Of a DNA stretch of 64,000 nt, positions 24,938 through 34,149 are shown one piece after another; the first letter of the stretch is position 1; each line of letters begins with the position of its first letter. This stretch comes from Exiguobacterium flavidum (GTDB taxonomy: Bacteria; Bacillota; Bacilli; Exiguobacteriales; Exiguobacteriaceae): assembly GCF_003344535.1 (NCBI RefSeq), contig NZ_QPKS01000005.1:124001-188000 (forward strand), in the 5' to 3' direction. A model generated the notes under the pieces. The model made no database searches. It was not told the origin of the DNA and saw only the letters and a program-made list of their open reading frames with translations. Position numbers and translations under genes: made by a program.

Positions 24938-25327
24938 ATGCGTATCCGAAGAAACGAATCGTACCGATATGAGTTGGACGATCAGCCAGCCGGTTCGTTC
25001 TACCTCGAACGAAATGGGAAGCGCAGTTCAGCCGGTAAGATGAAGGTATTCAACATCTCGCCGAGCGGCTTAGCGATCCTGACCTCTCTGCAGCTGCCGG
25101 TCGAGCCGGACACGAAAATCATCGTCTCCTTTTCGCTCGATCATGCAGGAGATGCTTTCGAATTCAAAGGCAGGATCATGCACCATAAATGGATTGGTCA
25201 ACAACACCTCTATGGGCTGCTCCTCGAGACGAGTTCGAGCGATCAACAGCGTATCACCCAAGCCGTCAAACGCCATGCGAAAGAACGTCATGAACGCAGG
25301 AAGCGCGCAGCGAATATGCCGCTCTAA
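24938..25327 (+). CDS. PilZ-domain cyclic-di-GMP receptor
   Basis: This 129-residue cytoplasmic protein is essentially one PilZ domain. The N-terminal arginine motif is MRIRRNESYRYEL, and the second ligand motif NISPSG fits the (D/N)xSxxG consensus, so cyclic-di-GMP binding is expected. The basic C-terminal tail (KRHAKERHERRKRAANMPL) may contact nucleic acid or a partner. It is a single-gene unit with GGAGG before the ATG and a terminator after. In the same window are one GGDEF and one EAL protein. Its output target is unknown. Confidence 0.87.
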   Translation: MRIRRNESYRYELDDQPAGSFYLERNGKRSSAGKMKVFNISPSGLAILTSLQLPVEPDTKIIVSFSLDHAGDAFEFKGRIMHHKWIGQQHLYGLLLETSSSDQQRITQAVKRHAKERHERRKRAANMPL

Positions 25328-25357
25328 GTTCTCGTTTCCCTCTCCTGCTCAATCGAA

Positions 25358-25404
25358 AAAAGGGACTTGCCATTCGTCTTGCGACGGTCCGGTAAGTCCC
25401 TTTC
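25358..25404. terminator. Bidirectional terminator between PilZ and alpha-glucosidase genes
   Basis: The arms AAAGGGACTTGCC and GGTAAGTCCCTTT pair almost fully, with A and T runs on the two sides, between convergent genes. Confidence 0.85.
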
Positions 25405-25423
25405 TCCATTCATTTCCGGGCGA

Positions 25424-27094
25424 TCAAGCTTTCGTCCGGTAGACGACTGCCTCGTAAGGGCGCAGCGTCAGTTCTTGACCGGCATGCGGGCGATCGGCAT
25501 AGTTTCCGATCACGATATCAGACGTGTCATGATCGAGCGCAACCTTCGTCTCCTGTTTGTCGAACGAACAGTAGATATACCATGTCTCGCCCTCATGGTG
25601 GCGTGAATATGCATATACCGTCTCATGGTTTTTATGCAGCAACGTGTAGTCTCCATACACCATCAAATCATGCTGATGACGCAGGGCGATCAGTTGTTTG
25701 TAGTAGTAGAAGATCGAGTTCGGATCTTTCAGCACTGCTTCGGCATTGATTTCCGGGTAGTTCGGATTGACCTTCAACCACGGCTTGCCTGTCGTGAATC
25801 CGGCGTTCTCCTCGGCTGACCATTGCATCGGCGTCCGCGCGTTGTCACGTCCTTTGATATGGACGGATCTGAGGAGTTCTGCAGGTGATGCTCCGAGTGC
25901 GGTCCGTTCCCGCCACATGTTGCGGATCTCGATGTCTTCATAATCCTCGATCGATTCGAACGACACATTCGTCATACCGAGTTCTTCCCCCTGATAGATG
26001 TACGGAGTTCCTTGAAGCATGTGGAGTAGCGTCGCGAGCATCTTCGCCGACTCGACGCGGTAGACCGAGTCGTCACCGAAGCGGCTTACGACACGCGGCT
26101 GGTCATGGTTGTTCCAGTAAAGCGAGTTCCAGCCTTTTCCGTGAAGCGCCGTCTGCCATTTCGTGAAGTTCTCTTTTAACTTCGCGAGATGGAAGGGGAC
26201 CACGTCCCACTTTCCGCCTGGTCCTGAATCGAGATCCATATGTTCGAAGGTAAAGACCATGTTGACTTCCTTACGCTCCGGATTCGTATACAGAATCGCA
26301 TCCTCCGTCGTAGCACCCGGCATCTCGCCGACCGTCAGGACATCGTATTGACCAAACGAAGCATCATGCATCTCACGTAAATATTCATGGACGCGCGGTC
26401 CGTTGACGTAATGTTCCCCGCCGTCACCGTAGAGCGCTCCTTCACCGACTTTCCCGTCTGGCAAGCCGTCCGCCTTCGAGATCAAGTTGATGACGTCCAT
26501 CCGGAAGCCGTCGATGCCGCGGTCGAGCCATCGCTTCATCATCGCATAGACATCGCGGCGCATCGTCTCGTTCTCCCAGTTCAAATCAGGCTGCTTTTTT
26601 GAGAAGAGATGAAGATAGTATTCGTCCGACTCGACGTCGTGTTCCCAGGCCGGACCTGAGAAAATCGATCCCCAGTTATTCGGCAGCGTGCCGTCCGGAT
26701 TGCCCTTGCGCCAGATGTAGTAGTCGCGGTACGGGTTGTCCTTTCCCTTCCTTGATTCGACGAACCAGGCGTGTTCATCCGAGGAGTGATTGACCACGAG
26801 GTCCATGACGATCTTGATTCCATGTTCATGGGCGCGCGCGAGCAAACGATCAAAGTCGTTCATCGTTCCGAACTCCTCCATGATCGCTTCGTAGTCGCGG
26901 ATGTCGTATCCATTGTCATCGTTTGGCGAATCATAGATCGGGCTGAGCCAGATCACGTCGATCCCGAGCTCTTTCAGGTAGTCGAGCTTCTCGATGATTC
27001 CGACGAGATCGCCGACCCCGTCTCCGTTCGAATCCTTGAAGCTGCGCGGGTAAATTTGATAGACGACGCTATCGTGCCACCATTTTCGTTCCAT
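25424..27094 (-). CDS. malL: Oligo-1,6-/alpha-glucosidase (GH13)
   Basis: This 556-residue cytoplasmic GH13 enzyme hydrolyses isomaltose-, sucrose- or maltose-type alpha-glucosides. Catalytic segments are DLVVNHSSDEHAWF, GFRMDVINLI (nucleophile Asp), LTVGEMPG (acid/base Glu) and NNHDQPR (transition-state Asp). The N-terminal KWWHDSVVYQIYPRSF and an early SNGDGVGDL calcium-site-like loop are typical of the oligo-1,6-glucosidase subfamily; trehalose-6-phosphate hydrolase (TreA) is the close alternative. No transporter is adjacent. A LacI-type operator and a cre-like site in the promoter suggest induction by substrate and repression by glucose. Confidence 0.9.
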   Translation of the reverse strand: MERKWWHDSVVYQIYPRSFKDSNGDGVGDLVGIIEKLDYLKELGIDVIWLSPIYDSPNDDNGYDIRDYEAIMEEFGTMNDFDRLLARAHEHGIKIVMDLVVNHSSDEHAWFVESRKGKDNPYRDYYIWRKGNPDGTLPNNWGSIFSGPAWEHDVESDEYYLHLFSKKQPDLNWENETMRRDVYAMMKRWLDRGIDGFRMDVINLISKADGLPDGKVGEGALYGDGGEHYVNGPRVHEYLREMHDASFGQYDVLTVGEMPGATTEDAILYTNPERKEVNMVFTFEHMDLDSGPGGKWDVVPFHLAKLKENFTKWQTALHGKGWNSLYWNNHDQPRVVSRFGDDSVYRVESAKMLATLLHMLQGTPYIYQGEELGMTNVSFESIEDYEDIEIRNMWRERTALGASPAELLRSVHIKGRDNARTPMQWSAEENAGFTTGKPWLKVNPNYPEINAEAVLKDPNSIFYYYKQLIALRHQHDLMVYGDYTLLHKNHETVYAYSRHHEGETWYIYCSFDKQETKVALDHDTSDIVIGNYADRPHAGQELTLRPYEAVVYRTKA

Positions 27095-27121
27095 CCTAAA
27101 ATCGCCCCTTTATGTAGTATT

Positions 27122-27137
27122 GTGCAACCGCGTGCAC
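27122..27137. promoter_or_regulatory. Candidate LacI-family operator at malL
   Basis: GTGCAACCGCGTGCAC is a 16-bp dyad with 5-bp arms and a central CG. It resembles maltose-type LacI operators such as GTGCAAACGTTTGCAC. It lies 28-43 bp upstream of the malL start, where repressor binding would block transcription. No lacI-type gene is nearby. Confidence 0.45.
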
Positions 27138-27142
27138 TGTTG

Positions 27143-27157
27143 TGTGAAGCGCTTCCA
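27143..27157 (-). promoter_or_regulatory. Candidate cre at malL
   Basis: The minus strand reads TGGAAGCGCTTCAC, with a perfect AAGCGCTT core and two mismatches to the CcpA consensus, about 50-63 bp upstream of malL. Confidence 0.45.
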
Positions 27158-27271
27158 TCTGATTCCATCGTCATCTTACCATGCCGCTATCGCGACGACA
27201 AGATTATTCCTTTCTGCATCTTGTTTCAAATAAATCTAATTCAGGAATTAGTTTGGAAAGGGGGTGGCGCC

Positions 27272-27889
27272 ATGTATCGCCGATATTTCTTGTTTTTGAT
27301 TTGGATCATCGCAATCGTCTTCATTCTTCTCTTCGGTAACAACCGTGTGTTTCCGGACGGGTTCCTCTTCGCCTTCCTCCGTTTCGATCAGACTCAGTAT
27401 GATGCCTCGGCACTGAGCCTGTTCGCCTTGCTTGGCATCTATCCGGCCCTCTTCTTCCTGCTGTTCCTCGATGAGCGCCGTTTCCTGAAACCGTCTCCGA
27501 TCCTCGCTTCGATCGGTTCATTCGTCCTCGGCTCCTTCGTTCTGATGCCCTATCTTGCACTTGCGATTCCGAAACGATCGTTCGTTCCATTCAAGAGGCG
27601 CCCATTCATTCCTTATGCTTGTGCGCTGCTCGCCGTCCTGAGCGCGCTCGTCTTATGGCTTGCCCTCGCAAGGTCCGACTGGACGATTTTCATGACGTAT
27701 TTCCAGTCGAATCAATTCGTCCGGACGATGAGCGTCGATTTCCTCATGTTCTATATTCTCCAGATTTTCATGTTCGCAAGAATCCGAAAACGAAACGAAC
27801 GAGGATTCGACCCGAGAGACTTCATTCCGATATTCGGTCTGCTCGGATACTTATTCCGCCGGCACTTGCCAAACGCGGTCGTCGATTGA
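27272..27889 (+). CDS. Membrane protein of unknown function
   Basis: This 205-residue protein has about five hydrophobic segments ([53 protein letters not shown]; a fourth near 120-140; a fifth near the C-terminus) and basic loops. I do not recognise the family. The open frame extends 167 codons further upstream, antisense to malL, but AAGGGGGTGG ahead of the ATG at 27272 and the hydrophobic N-terminus fix the start. It is divergent from malL and ends in a terminator overlapping its stop codon. Confidence 0.75.
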   Translation: MYRRYFLFLIWIIAIVFILLFGNNRVFPDGFLFAFLRFDQTQYDASALSLFALLGIYPALFFLLFLDERRFLKPSPILASIGSFVLGSFVLMPYLALAIPKRSFVPFKRRPFIPYACALLAVLSALVLWLALARSDWTIFMTYFQSNQFVRTMSVDFLMFYILQIFMFARIRKRNERGFDPRDFIPIFGLLGYLFRRHLPNAVVD

Positions 27890-27904
27890 GACGGCCGCGC
27901 TTTT
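27875..27904 (+). terminator. Terminator overlapping the membrane-protein stop
   Basis: The arms GCGGTCGTC and GACGGCCGC (one G-T pair) are followed by TTTT. The stop codon lies in the loop region. Confidence 0.8.
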
Positions 27905-27977
27905 GTCCATTTCGTCATTTTATTTGAGGAATAGCATTGTTATACTTAACACCAGAAGAGAGAAAGAGGTGGAGCAA

Positions 27978-28772
27978 ATGCAACAGTATCATGCGCTTTG
28001 TCAGGATGTCCTAAAAAACGGGGTACGCAAGGAGGACCGGACGGGAACGGGCACGATCAGCCGTTTCGGTCATCAGATGCGTTTTTCGCTCGCTGACGGG
28101 TTCCCCCTTCTGACGACGAAGAAATTACATACGAAGTCGATTTTCCACGAGCTGCTGTGGTTCATCTCCGGCGATACGAACATCCGGTATCTCCAGGAAA
28201 ACGGAGTACGGATTTGGAACGAATGGGCTGACGATAAAGGGGACCTCGGACCGGTGTACGGGGCACAGTGGCGCTCGTTCCCGAAGCCTGACGGTGGCGC
28301 AGTCGACCAACTCGCCGAGGTGATCGAACAGATCAAAATAAACCCGGATTCACGACGGCTGATCGTCAGTGCCTGGAATCCTGGTCAGCTCGACCAGATG
28401 GCGTTGCCGCCGTGTCATCTCCTCTTTCAGTTCTACGTCGCGGACGGCAAGCTGTCCTGTCAGCTCTATCAGCGTTCTGCTGACGTCTTCCTCGGTGTTC
28501 CGTTCAATATCGCGTCTTACGCATTACTGACACATATGGTCGCGCATGTGACAGGTCTCGAAGCTGGTGAATTCATTCACACGCTCGGAGATGCGCATAT
28601 CTACTCGAACCACCTGGAGCAAGTGGAACTTCAGCTGACACGCACGCCGAAGAAATTGCCTACTCTCCGGTTCGCCCGAAAAATCGACAGGATCGAAGAC
28701 TTCACCTTCGAGGACATCATCATCGAAGGATACGAGGCGGATCCGCACATCAAAGGAGTGGTCGCCATATGA
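27978..28772 (+). CDS. thyA: Thymidylate synthase
   Basis: This 264-residue enzyme methylates dUMP to dTMP using methylene-tetrahydrofolate. The catalytic Cys146 lies in [11 protein letters not shown]. Phosphate-binding arginines are in EDRTGTGT and PDSRRLIV, and the C-terminus GVVAI closes the active site. Length and numbering match E. coli ThyA. The ATG at 27978 follows GGTGGAG; an upstream in-frame ATG lacks this. The stop overlaps the folA start by four bases (ATGA), so the two enzymes that produce and recycle the folate cofactor are translationally coupled. Confidence 0.97.
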   Translation: MQQYHALCQDVLKNGVRKEDRTGTGTISRFGHQMRFSLADGFPLLTTKKLHTKSIFHELLWFISGDTNIRYLQENGVRIWNEWADDKGDLGPVYGAQWRSFPKPDGGAVDQLAEVIEQIKINPDSRRLIVSAWNPGQLDQMALPPCHLLFQFYVADGKLSCQLYQRSADVFLGVPFNIASYALLTHMVAHVTGLEAGEFIHTLGDAHIYSNHLEQVELQLTRTPKKLPTLRFARKIDRIEDFTFEDIIIEGYEADPHIKGVVAI

Positions 28773-29254
28773 TCAGCCATGTCGTCGCCTACAGCAACAA
28801 TCATGTCATCGGAAAGGACAATCAGCTCCCTTGGCATCTTCCCGCCGACTTGCGCCACTTCAAGGAGACGACGCTCGGGAAGACGATCGTCATGGGCCGG
28901 AAGACGTTCGAATCGATCGGATGGCCTTTGCCGAAGCGAAAGAACATCGTCGTCACCCGGGACGAGGACTTTTCAGTTGAAGGTGTCGTGATCGAACATG
29001 ATCTTCGGTTCCTCGAGCGGTTCGTCGATTCGAGCGAGGAGGTCTGTGTCATCGGCGGAGGAGAGATCTTCCGGCAGACCCTCGAAGCGACGCGACGGCT
29101 CTATGTGACGATCGTCGACACCGAGATCGAAGGGGACACGTTCTATCCGGAAATACCGGCAGACTTCGTCCAAGTCGCCTCGTCGTTTCATCCGAAAGAT
29201 GACCAAAATGATCATGCCTTCGAAATACGGCAATATGACCGGACGATCGACTGA
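28769..29254 (+). CDS. folA: Dihydrofolate reductase
   Basis: This 161-residue enzyme regenerates tetrahydrofolate after ThyA. Family landmarks are [19 protein letters not shown], with the catalytic Asp in PADLRHFK, then [13 protein letters not shown] and [12 protein letters not shown] for NADPH. It overlaps thyA by four bases and ends in a strong bidirectional terminator. The usual synonyms are dfrA and folA. Confidence 0.96.
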   Translation: MISHVVAYSNNHVIGKDNQLPWHLPADLRHFKETTLGKTIVMGRKTFESIGWPLPKRKNIVVTRDEDFSVEGVVIEHDLRFLERFVDSSEEVCVIGGGEIFRQTLEATRRLYVTIVDTEIEGDTFYPEIPADFVQVASSFHPKDDQNDHAFEIRQYDRTID

Positions 29255-29276
29255 GACGAATGCACATCGATATGAC

Positions 29277-29325
29277 GAAAAAGGATGAGGCTGCGCGTAT
29301 ATCGCATCGCCTCATCCTTTTTCGT
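29277..29325. terminator. Bidirectional terminator between folA and a GNAT gene
   Basis: The 15-bp arms GAAAAAGGATGAGGC and GCCTCATCCTTTTTC flank a GC-containing loop, between convergent genes. Confidence 0.88.
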
Positions 29326-29329
29326 GTCA

Positions 29330-29734
29330 TCATTCCAAGATCGTCTTGCGAAACCCATAGAACGGCCGGTATCCATTCGACTCGTAATAGGTGCGGGACG
29401 TGCTGCTTGCGAGCATCTCGATCCGTGTCCGCGGATGCTTCGCATGGATCACACGCAACAGTTCCTTCCCGATTCCTTGGCCCCTGTACGCCTCGGCGAT
29501 CAAAAGTTCGCATACATACAACGTGACTTCCCCGTCCGTCAGCGCCCGCACGTATCCGACGACCTTGTCCTCGTCAAGTGCGACGAAGCAGCAGTTCGAG
29601 TTTTCGAATGCCTTCCTGACTTCTTCCGACCGTTCGACCAGATTCGTCCAGCCTTCGGCAGCATTCAAGGCATTGATCGAATTGAAATCGAACGTTTCAT
29701 ATGGACGGCAGACGATTGAATTCGCAGTCGTCAT
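29330..29734 (-). CDS. GNAT-family N-acetyltransferase
   Basis: This 134-residue single-domain acetyltransferase has the CoA-binding loop AEAYRGQGIGKELLRVI (about 77-93) preceded by a beta strand with a Cys (LYVCELLI), and motif B SRTYYESNGYRPFYGFRK. The start follows GAGGAG. It lies 12 bp after the GGDEF gene on the same strand and is probably cotranscribed. Substrate unknown. Confidence 0.87.
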   Translation of the reverse strand: MTTANSIVCRPYETFDFNSINALNAAEGWTNLVERSEEVRKAFENSNCCFVALDEDKVVGYVRALTDGEVTLYVCELLIAEAYRGQGIGKELLRVIHAKHPRTRIEMLASSTSRTYYESNGYRPFYGFRKTILE

Positions 29735-29746
29735 TCATGTTCCTCC

Positions 29747-31261
29747 TCACGCCAAATGGATGACCCACTGTCTTATCCGTTCTGCAAGTGATTCCGGATC
29801 GAGAGGCAGCACCGTATAATCTACGACACCGCGGTGAATCGCCTCAGCAAGCAGCTCGTCCTCTGATTCCGCGATTGCCATGAACTGTGTCTCTCTCCCC
29901 CGTTCGTGCTTCAGCCAGTCGAGCAGCCTGAAGTCGTCGGCAGCGATTGCCCCGAGCGGAAGGACGAGTAGTTCGAGCGATTCGATTCCAGGACGGACAT
30001 ACTTGCGAATCTCGAAATCATAACGAACATGCTCGACATGGAGCAGTTCGATGACGCTCTCCTCTTCTCCTTCGAGCGACAGAGAGATGGCCGCCTTGAT
30101 TTTTTCGGATGTAAGCGAATGATCGAACCCGATCACCCGGTCCCGGCCCGTCCTCTTTGCCTTGTAAAGTGCTTCGTCGGCTTGAGTAGAGGCAACAGAA
30201 AGCGTCATGTCCGGAGCGGAGATGATGGTGAAACCGATCGAGACCGTCACACGTAATCCTCTATCGAACGAATGGTTCGACACCCGTTCTCTGATCCTCT
30301 CCATCATCCGGAATGACGCAAGTTGATGTTCGCAGGAGAACAGGACCATGAACTCCTCTCCTCCGTACCGGATTAATTCGTCCTCAGGGCGTATGACATC
30401 CTTTATGACAGCCGCCACTTCTGACAAGATGACGTCGCCTACCGGATGACCGAACGTATCGTTGATTCGTTTGAAGTGATCGAGATCAAAGATGGCAAGT
30501 CCGAAGACGCCCTCCTGCCCGGCACGGGACCTTCTTCGTTCGAACGCGCCATTCAAATACTTCCGATTGTACGCACCGGTCAGTTCATCGACAAGGACCG
30601 TCTTTGAGACGAAGTCACTTTTTCTGATCAGCCGGCGGAGACGGAGCAGTCGTTCATCGAAGCTGACGCTCTCATCCCAGTAATCATCAGCCCCTGCTTC
30701 ATACGCTTGCATCCTTCTGTGCGGTGAAGCTGGCCCGAGCACGATGATCGGGGTCCAGGAGGATTCTGACCGTTTGAGCAACTTCTCGAAGTTCTCCCGT
30801 TCTTCCGACCTCATGGAGTCCTCAATGATGATTGCTTTCGCATGAAGGTCGTACCCGATTTCGAGCGCTTGTTGGACAGATTCAGGAAAGCGCGTCACGT
30901 AGCGATTCGCCTCAAGAAAACGCTTCCAAGATATATTCCCAAGAAAATCGCCTGTCACATGGAAGAGAAGCTCCTTCCTTGCGACGGACCGTTTGCCTCT
31001 GCTTGATATGAACGAGATGAAGGATGAACTCACCTCCTCGATATGAGTCAGTTTCGCAGGATCCGGATAGTTACGGATTTGCGACGCTGCTGTGTCCGCA
31101 AACGACGTCAACACCTCGAGCCCTTCGATCTTACCGCCTCGTCTGAGCCAGTTCGAGAAGGCATCAAGCTCCTGAAGTGGAACTTCCTCACGACGAAGCA
31201 ATCGCTCCACCATACTGATCGTCTGTGCAATATATCGTTCTTGTTCTGTCCTGCGCTTCAA
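29747..31261 (-). CDS. Diguanylate cyclase between two pseudo-receiver domains
   Basis: This protein of about 504 residues has an N-terminal helical region, a receiver-like domain (AKAIIIEDSM .. YEAGADDYWDESV), a GGDEF domain (DELTGAYNRKYLNGAF; RYGGEEFMVLF) and a second receiver-like domain (ESLELLVLPLG .. VDYTVLPLDPESL). The cyclase signature GGEEF is active type, and an I-site RPED lies five residues upstream, so product inhibition is expected. Both receivers lack the conserved Lys (DESV and LPLD instead of TKPF), and the C-terminal one lacks the phospho-Asp. Start is TTG at 31261, five bases after AAGGAGG; the frame extends 17 codons further. Confidence 0.85.
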   Translation of the reverse strand: MKRRTEQERYIAQTISMVERLLRREEVPLQELDAFSNWLRRGGKIEGLEVLTSFADTAASQIRNYPDPAKLTHIEEVSSSFISFISSRGKRSVARKELLFHVTGDFLGNISWKRFLEANRYVTRFPESVQQALEIGYDLHAKAIIIEDSMRSEERENFEKLLKRSESSWTPIIVLGPASPHRRMQAYEAGADDYWDESVSFDERLLRLRRLIRKSDFVSKTVLVDELTGAYNRKYLNGAFERRRSRAGQEGVFGLAIFDLDHFKRINDTFGHPVGDVILSEVAAVIKDVIRPEDELIRYGGEEFMVLFSCEHQLASFRMMERIRERVSNHSFDRGLRVTVSIGFTIISAPDMTLSVASTQADEALYKAKRTGRDRVIGFDHSLTSEKIKAAISLSLEGEEESVIELLHVEHVRYDFEIRKYVRPGIESLELLVLPLGAIAADDFRLLDWLKHERGRETQFMAIAESEDELLAEAIHRGVVDYTVLPLDPESLAERIRQWVIHLA

Positions 31262-31297
31262 GACGGCCTCCTTTTCCTTCTCCCCTCGGAGAACGAC

Positions 31298-31327
31298 GAA
31301 AGCGATGGACAAAAGCCCGTCGCTTTC
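31298..31327 (-). terminator. Possible terminator after fumC
   Basis: An 8-bp inverted repeat GAAAGCGA/TCGCTTTC lies just past the fumC stop, but the T run is poor, so read-through into the GGDEF gene is possible. Confidence 0.4.
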
Positions 31328-31335
31328 TCAGTTCA

Positions 31336-32730
31336 TTATGATTTCAGGTTTGGTCGTACCATCGAAGAAGGCACGATCCATTCCTCGTACTGTTGTTCAG
31401 TCAGTAGCCCTGTCGCAAGAGCAGCTTCCTTGAGCGTCGTCCCGTTCTGGTGAGCGGACTTTGCGATTTTCGCCGCGTTTTCGTAACCGATGTGCGGATT
31501 GAGGGCCGTGACGAGCATCAACGATCGCTCGACGTTCTCTCCGATGACCGTGACGTCAGGTTCGATCCCGACTGCACAATGATCGTTGAACGAGTGCAAT
31601 GCATCCGTCATCAGACGGACCGACTGGATGAAGTTGTACATGATGACGGGCTTGAAGACGTTCAACTCGAAGTTCCCTTGGCTTGCCGAGAATCCGATCG
31701 TCGCGTCATTCCCAAGCACCTGTGCCGCCACCATCGTCAGCGCCTCGCTTTGAGTCGGGTTGACCTTGCCCGGCATGATCGAGCTGCCCGGCTCGTTTTC
31801 CGGTATCGTGATCTCCCCGATTCCGGCGCGCGGACCTGAAGCGAGCCAGCGGACATCGTTCGCGATCTTCATCGCGTCCATCGCAAGCGCCTTTACTGCA
31901 CCGTGCGCGAATACGAGCTGATCATGGCTCGTCAAGGCATGGAACTTGTTGACGGCGCTCGTGAAGTCCTTGCCAGTCTCTTCACTCATTTTCGCTGCGG
32001 CGCGGTCACCGAACTCCGGATGCGCATTGATCCCCGTTCCGACTGCCGTACCGCCGATTGCCAGTTCAGAAAGCGGTTCGATCGTCAATTCGATCATTCG
32101 CTTCGAGAGCTCAAGCATCCGGACCCAGCCGCTGATTTCCTGGCCGAGCGTGATCGGTGTCGCGTCCTGCAGGTGCGTCCGTCCGATCTTGACGATGTCC
32201 TCGAACTGCTTTGCCTTAGCATCGAGCGTCGCATGCAACGCATCGATTGCCGGGATGAGGTCATCGAGCAGTACCGTCTTGGCTGCGATATGCATCGCCG
32301 TCGGGTACGTATCGTTCGAGCTCTGAGACTTGTTGACGTCATCGTTCGGATGAACAGCCTTGTCGATTCCCTTGTCCTGCAATTGTCTTGTCGCTACACG
32401 CGCCACGACTTCGTTGACGTTCATGTTCGATTGTGTGCCTGATCCAGTCTGCCATACGACGAGCGGGAATTCCCCGTCCAACTCGCCTGCGACGATCCGG
32501 TCGCAGACATCTGCGATCGCATCCGCTTTGTCTGCATCGAGCACTCCCAGGTCCTTGTTCGCAAGAGCTGCGCCCTTTTTCAGGATGGCGAAGGCACGAA
32601 TGACCTCGATCGGCATCTTCTCCGTCCCGATTTTGAAGTTCTCGAGACTGCGTTGTGTCTGCGCTCCCCATTCTTGCGCATCCGGTACACGAATTTCCCC
32701 CATCGTGTCGCGTTCTACACGGTATTGCAT
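31336..32730 (-). CDS. fumC: Fumarate hydratase, class II
   Basis: This 464-residue enzyme interconverts fumarate and malate in the TCA cycle. It is iron-independent and belongs to the fumarase/aspartase superfamily. The signature loop [16 protein letters not shown], the N-terminal [28 protein letters not shown] and [14 protein letters not shown] are all present. Length matches the family. GGGGG precedes the ATG. An aspartase would differ in the active-site segments, so fumarase is preferred. Confidence 0.96.
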   Translation of the reverse strand: MQYRVERDTMGEIRVPDAQEWGAQTQRSLENFKIGTEKMPIEVIRAFAILKKGAALANKDLGVLDADKADAIADVCDRIVAGELDGEFPLVVWQTGSGTQSNMNVNEVVARVATRQLQDKGIDKAVHPNDDVNKSQSSNDTYPTAMHIAAKTVLLDDLIPAIDALHATLDAKAKQFEDIVKIGRTHLQDATPITLGQEISGWVRMLELSKRMIELTIEPLSELAIGGTAVGTGINAHPEFGDRAAAKMSEETGKDFTSAVNKFHALTSHDQLVFAHGAVKALAMDAMKIANDVRWLASGPRAGIGEITIPENEPGSSIMPGKVNPTQSEALTMVAAQVLGNDATIGFSASQGNFELNVFKPVIMYNFIQSVRLMTDALHSFNDHCAVGIEPDVTVIGENVERSLMLVTALNPHIGYENAAKIAKSAHQNGTTLKEAALATGLLTEQQYEEWIVPSSMVRPNLKS

Positions 32731-32847
32731 GTCAATTCCCCCTTATTCGATTACTACAATAATTATTCTACCGGAAAGATGGAGGAATGGGAATCATCGG
32801 GGAGGGATTCGGGAAGAGAAAGTTATCTGAAAAAGGGGTGATCAAGA

Positions 32848-34134
32848 ATGTCCTTGACCTGGTTCTTGAATTTGCTGATCGTCTTTTTCCTCATCCTTGC
32901 GAACGGCCTGTTCGCGATGACGGAACTTGCCCTCCTTTCATCGAGCCGAGAGAAGCTCGAGCAGTTCGAAAAGAATGGACATAAGTCAGCGAGCATCGCA
33001 CTCGATTTCCTGGAGCGTCCGACTGATCTGCTGTCTTCCGTACAAGTGGGCATCACGCTGATCGGCATCATCAACGGGGCTTTCGGCGGAGCGACGCTGT
33101 CCCGTCCGGTGATCGCATACCTCGCATCGTTCCCCTCCATCTCCCCATACGCGCAGACGATCGGTTACACGCTCGTTATCAGTCTGATCACCTATATCTC
33201 GCTCGTCATCGGAGAGCTCGTACCGAAGAGGATCGCGCTCGTCAGCCCGGAGCGCGTCACCTTGTTCGCAGCCCGGCCGATGCGCCTGTTCTCGACGGTT
33301 CTCCGTCCCTTCATCGCGTTCCTCAGCTGGTCGACCCATACGCTGTTCAAGTGGATGGGGCTCGAAAAGCTCTCGAGCGAAGACTCGGCCGAGGATGAAG
33401 TGCGACAACTCCTCGCCAGGGGATTGAAGGAAGGGGCGTTCGAAGCACAGGAAGCCGAGCAGGTGTCTCGTGTCTTCGCCTTCCATGATCAATATGCCTA
33501 TGAGCTGATGAAACCCCGGACCGTGATCGAGTGGATCGATTTGAACGATTCGAAGGACGCGATTGCCGAAACGCTTCGCACCTCGCGTCATCGGAAGCTT
33601 CCTGTCGGGCGGGAAGACCTCGACCACTTTCTCGGTTATCTTGACGCGAAGGAAGTGCTTGCTGAAGAGATGATCGATTCGTTGACTTCCTCGATCAAAA
33701 AGCCGTATCTCGTCCCGCGTCAATTGAAGGCGAGCACACTCTTACAAGAGATGCGCAAGGAAGGAAAAACAGTCGCCTTCGTCCTCGATGAGTATGGCGG
33801 CTTTCTGGGGCTGATCACATTGTTCGACATTCTTGAAGCGTTCGTCGGGGAGATCGAGACGGATGAGCCGCCAGAGCTCACCCTGCGAGACGACGGCTCC
33901 TTTCTAGCGGACGGTCTGCTTCACATCGACGACCTGAAGCGAAGGTTAGGGATCGAATCGTCCTTGCCGGGAGAAGAGGATAATGCTTATCATACGGTCG
34001 CAGGACTCGTCCTTTACCGGCTCGGACATTTTCCGAAGCGCGGCGAATCGATCGCGACGCACGGTTACCGGTTCGAAGTCGTCGACCTTGACGGAAGGAG
34101 GATCGACCAAATCCTCATAGAAAAGACAGACTGA
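32848..34134 (+). CDS. CNNM/CorC-family membrane protein
   Basis: This 428-residue protein has an N-terminal DUF21 membrane domain of about four helices (FFLILANGLFAMTELALLSS.. GITLIGIINGAFGGATLS.. ISLVIGELVPKRIAL). A CBS-domain pair follows (MKPRTVIEWIDL.. FVLDEYGGFLGLITLFDILE), then a C-terminal CorC/HlyC domain. CNNM proteins are associated with Mg2+ (or Co2+) efflux and homeostasis. AAGGGG precedes the ATG. The gene is monocistronic, and its stop lies within the terminator of the convergent RNase H-like gene. The older annotation hemolysin should be avoided. Confidence 0.88.
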   Translation: MSLTWFLNLLIVFFLILANGLFAMTELALLSSSREKLEQFEKNGHKSASIALDFLERPTDLLSSVQVGITLIGIINGAFGGATLSRPVIAYLASFPSISPYAQTIGYTLVISLITYISLVIGELVPKRIALVSPERVTLFAARPMRLFSTVLRPFIAFLSWSTHTLFKWMGLEKLSSEDSAEDEVRQLLARGLKEGAFEAQEAEQVSRVFAFHDQYAYELMKPRTVIEWIDLNDSKDAIAETLRTSRHRKLPVGREDLDHFLGYLDAKEVLAEEMIDSLTSSIKKPYLVPRQLKASTLLQEMRKEGKTVAFVLDEYGGFLGLITLFDILEAFVGEIETDEPPELTLRDDGSFLADGLLHIDDLKRRLGIESSLPGEEDNAYHTVAGLVLYRLGHFPKRGESIATHGYRFEVVDLDGRRIDQILIEKTD

Positions 34135-34149
34135 TGGAATCAGTCTGTC
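34125..34149 (-). terminator. Terminator of the RNase H-like operon
   Basis: The perfect stem GACAGACTGA/TCAGTCTGTC with a 5-nt loop is followed by TTTTC on the minus strand. It overlaps the ends of both convergent genes. Confidence 0.8.

Noticed and set aside
26771-27271. Upstream extension of the unknown membrane protein gene, antisense to malL
   Set aside because: The ribosome site and hydrophobic start lie at 27272; the extension is low-quality sequence opposite a real enzyme.
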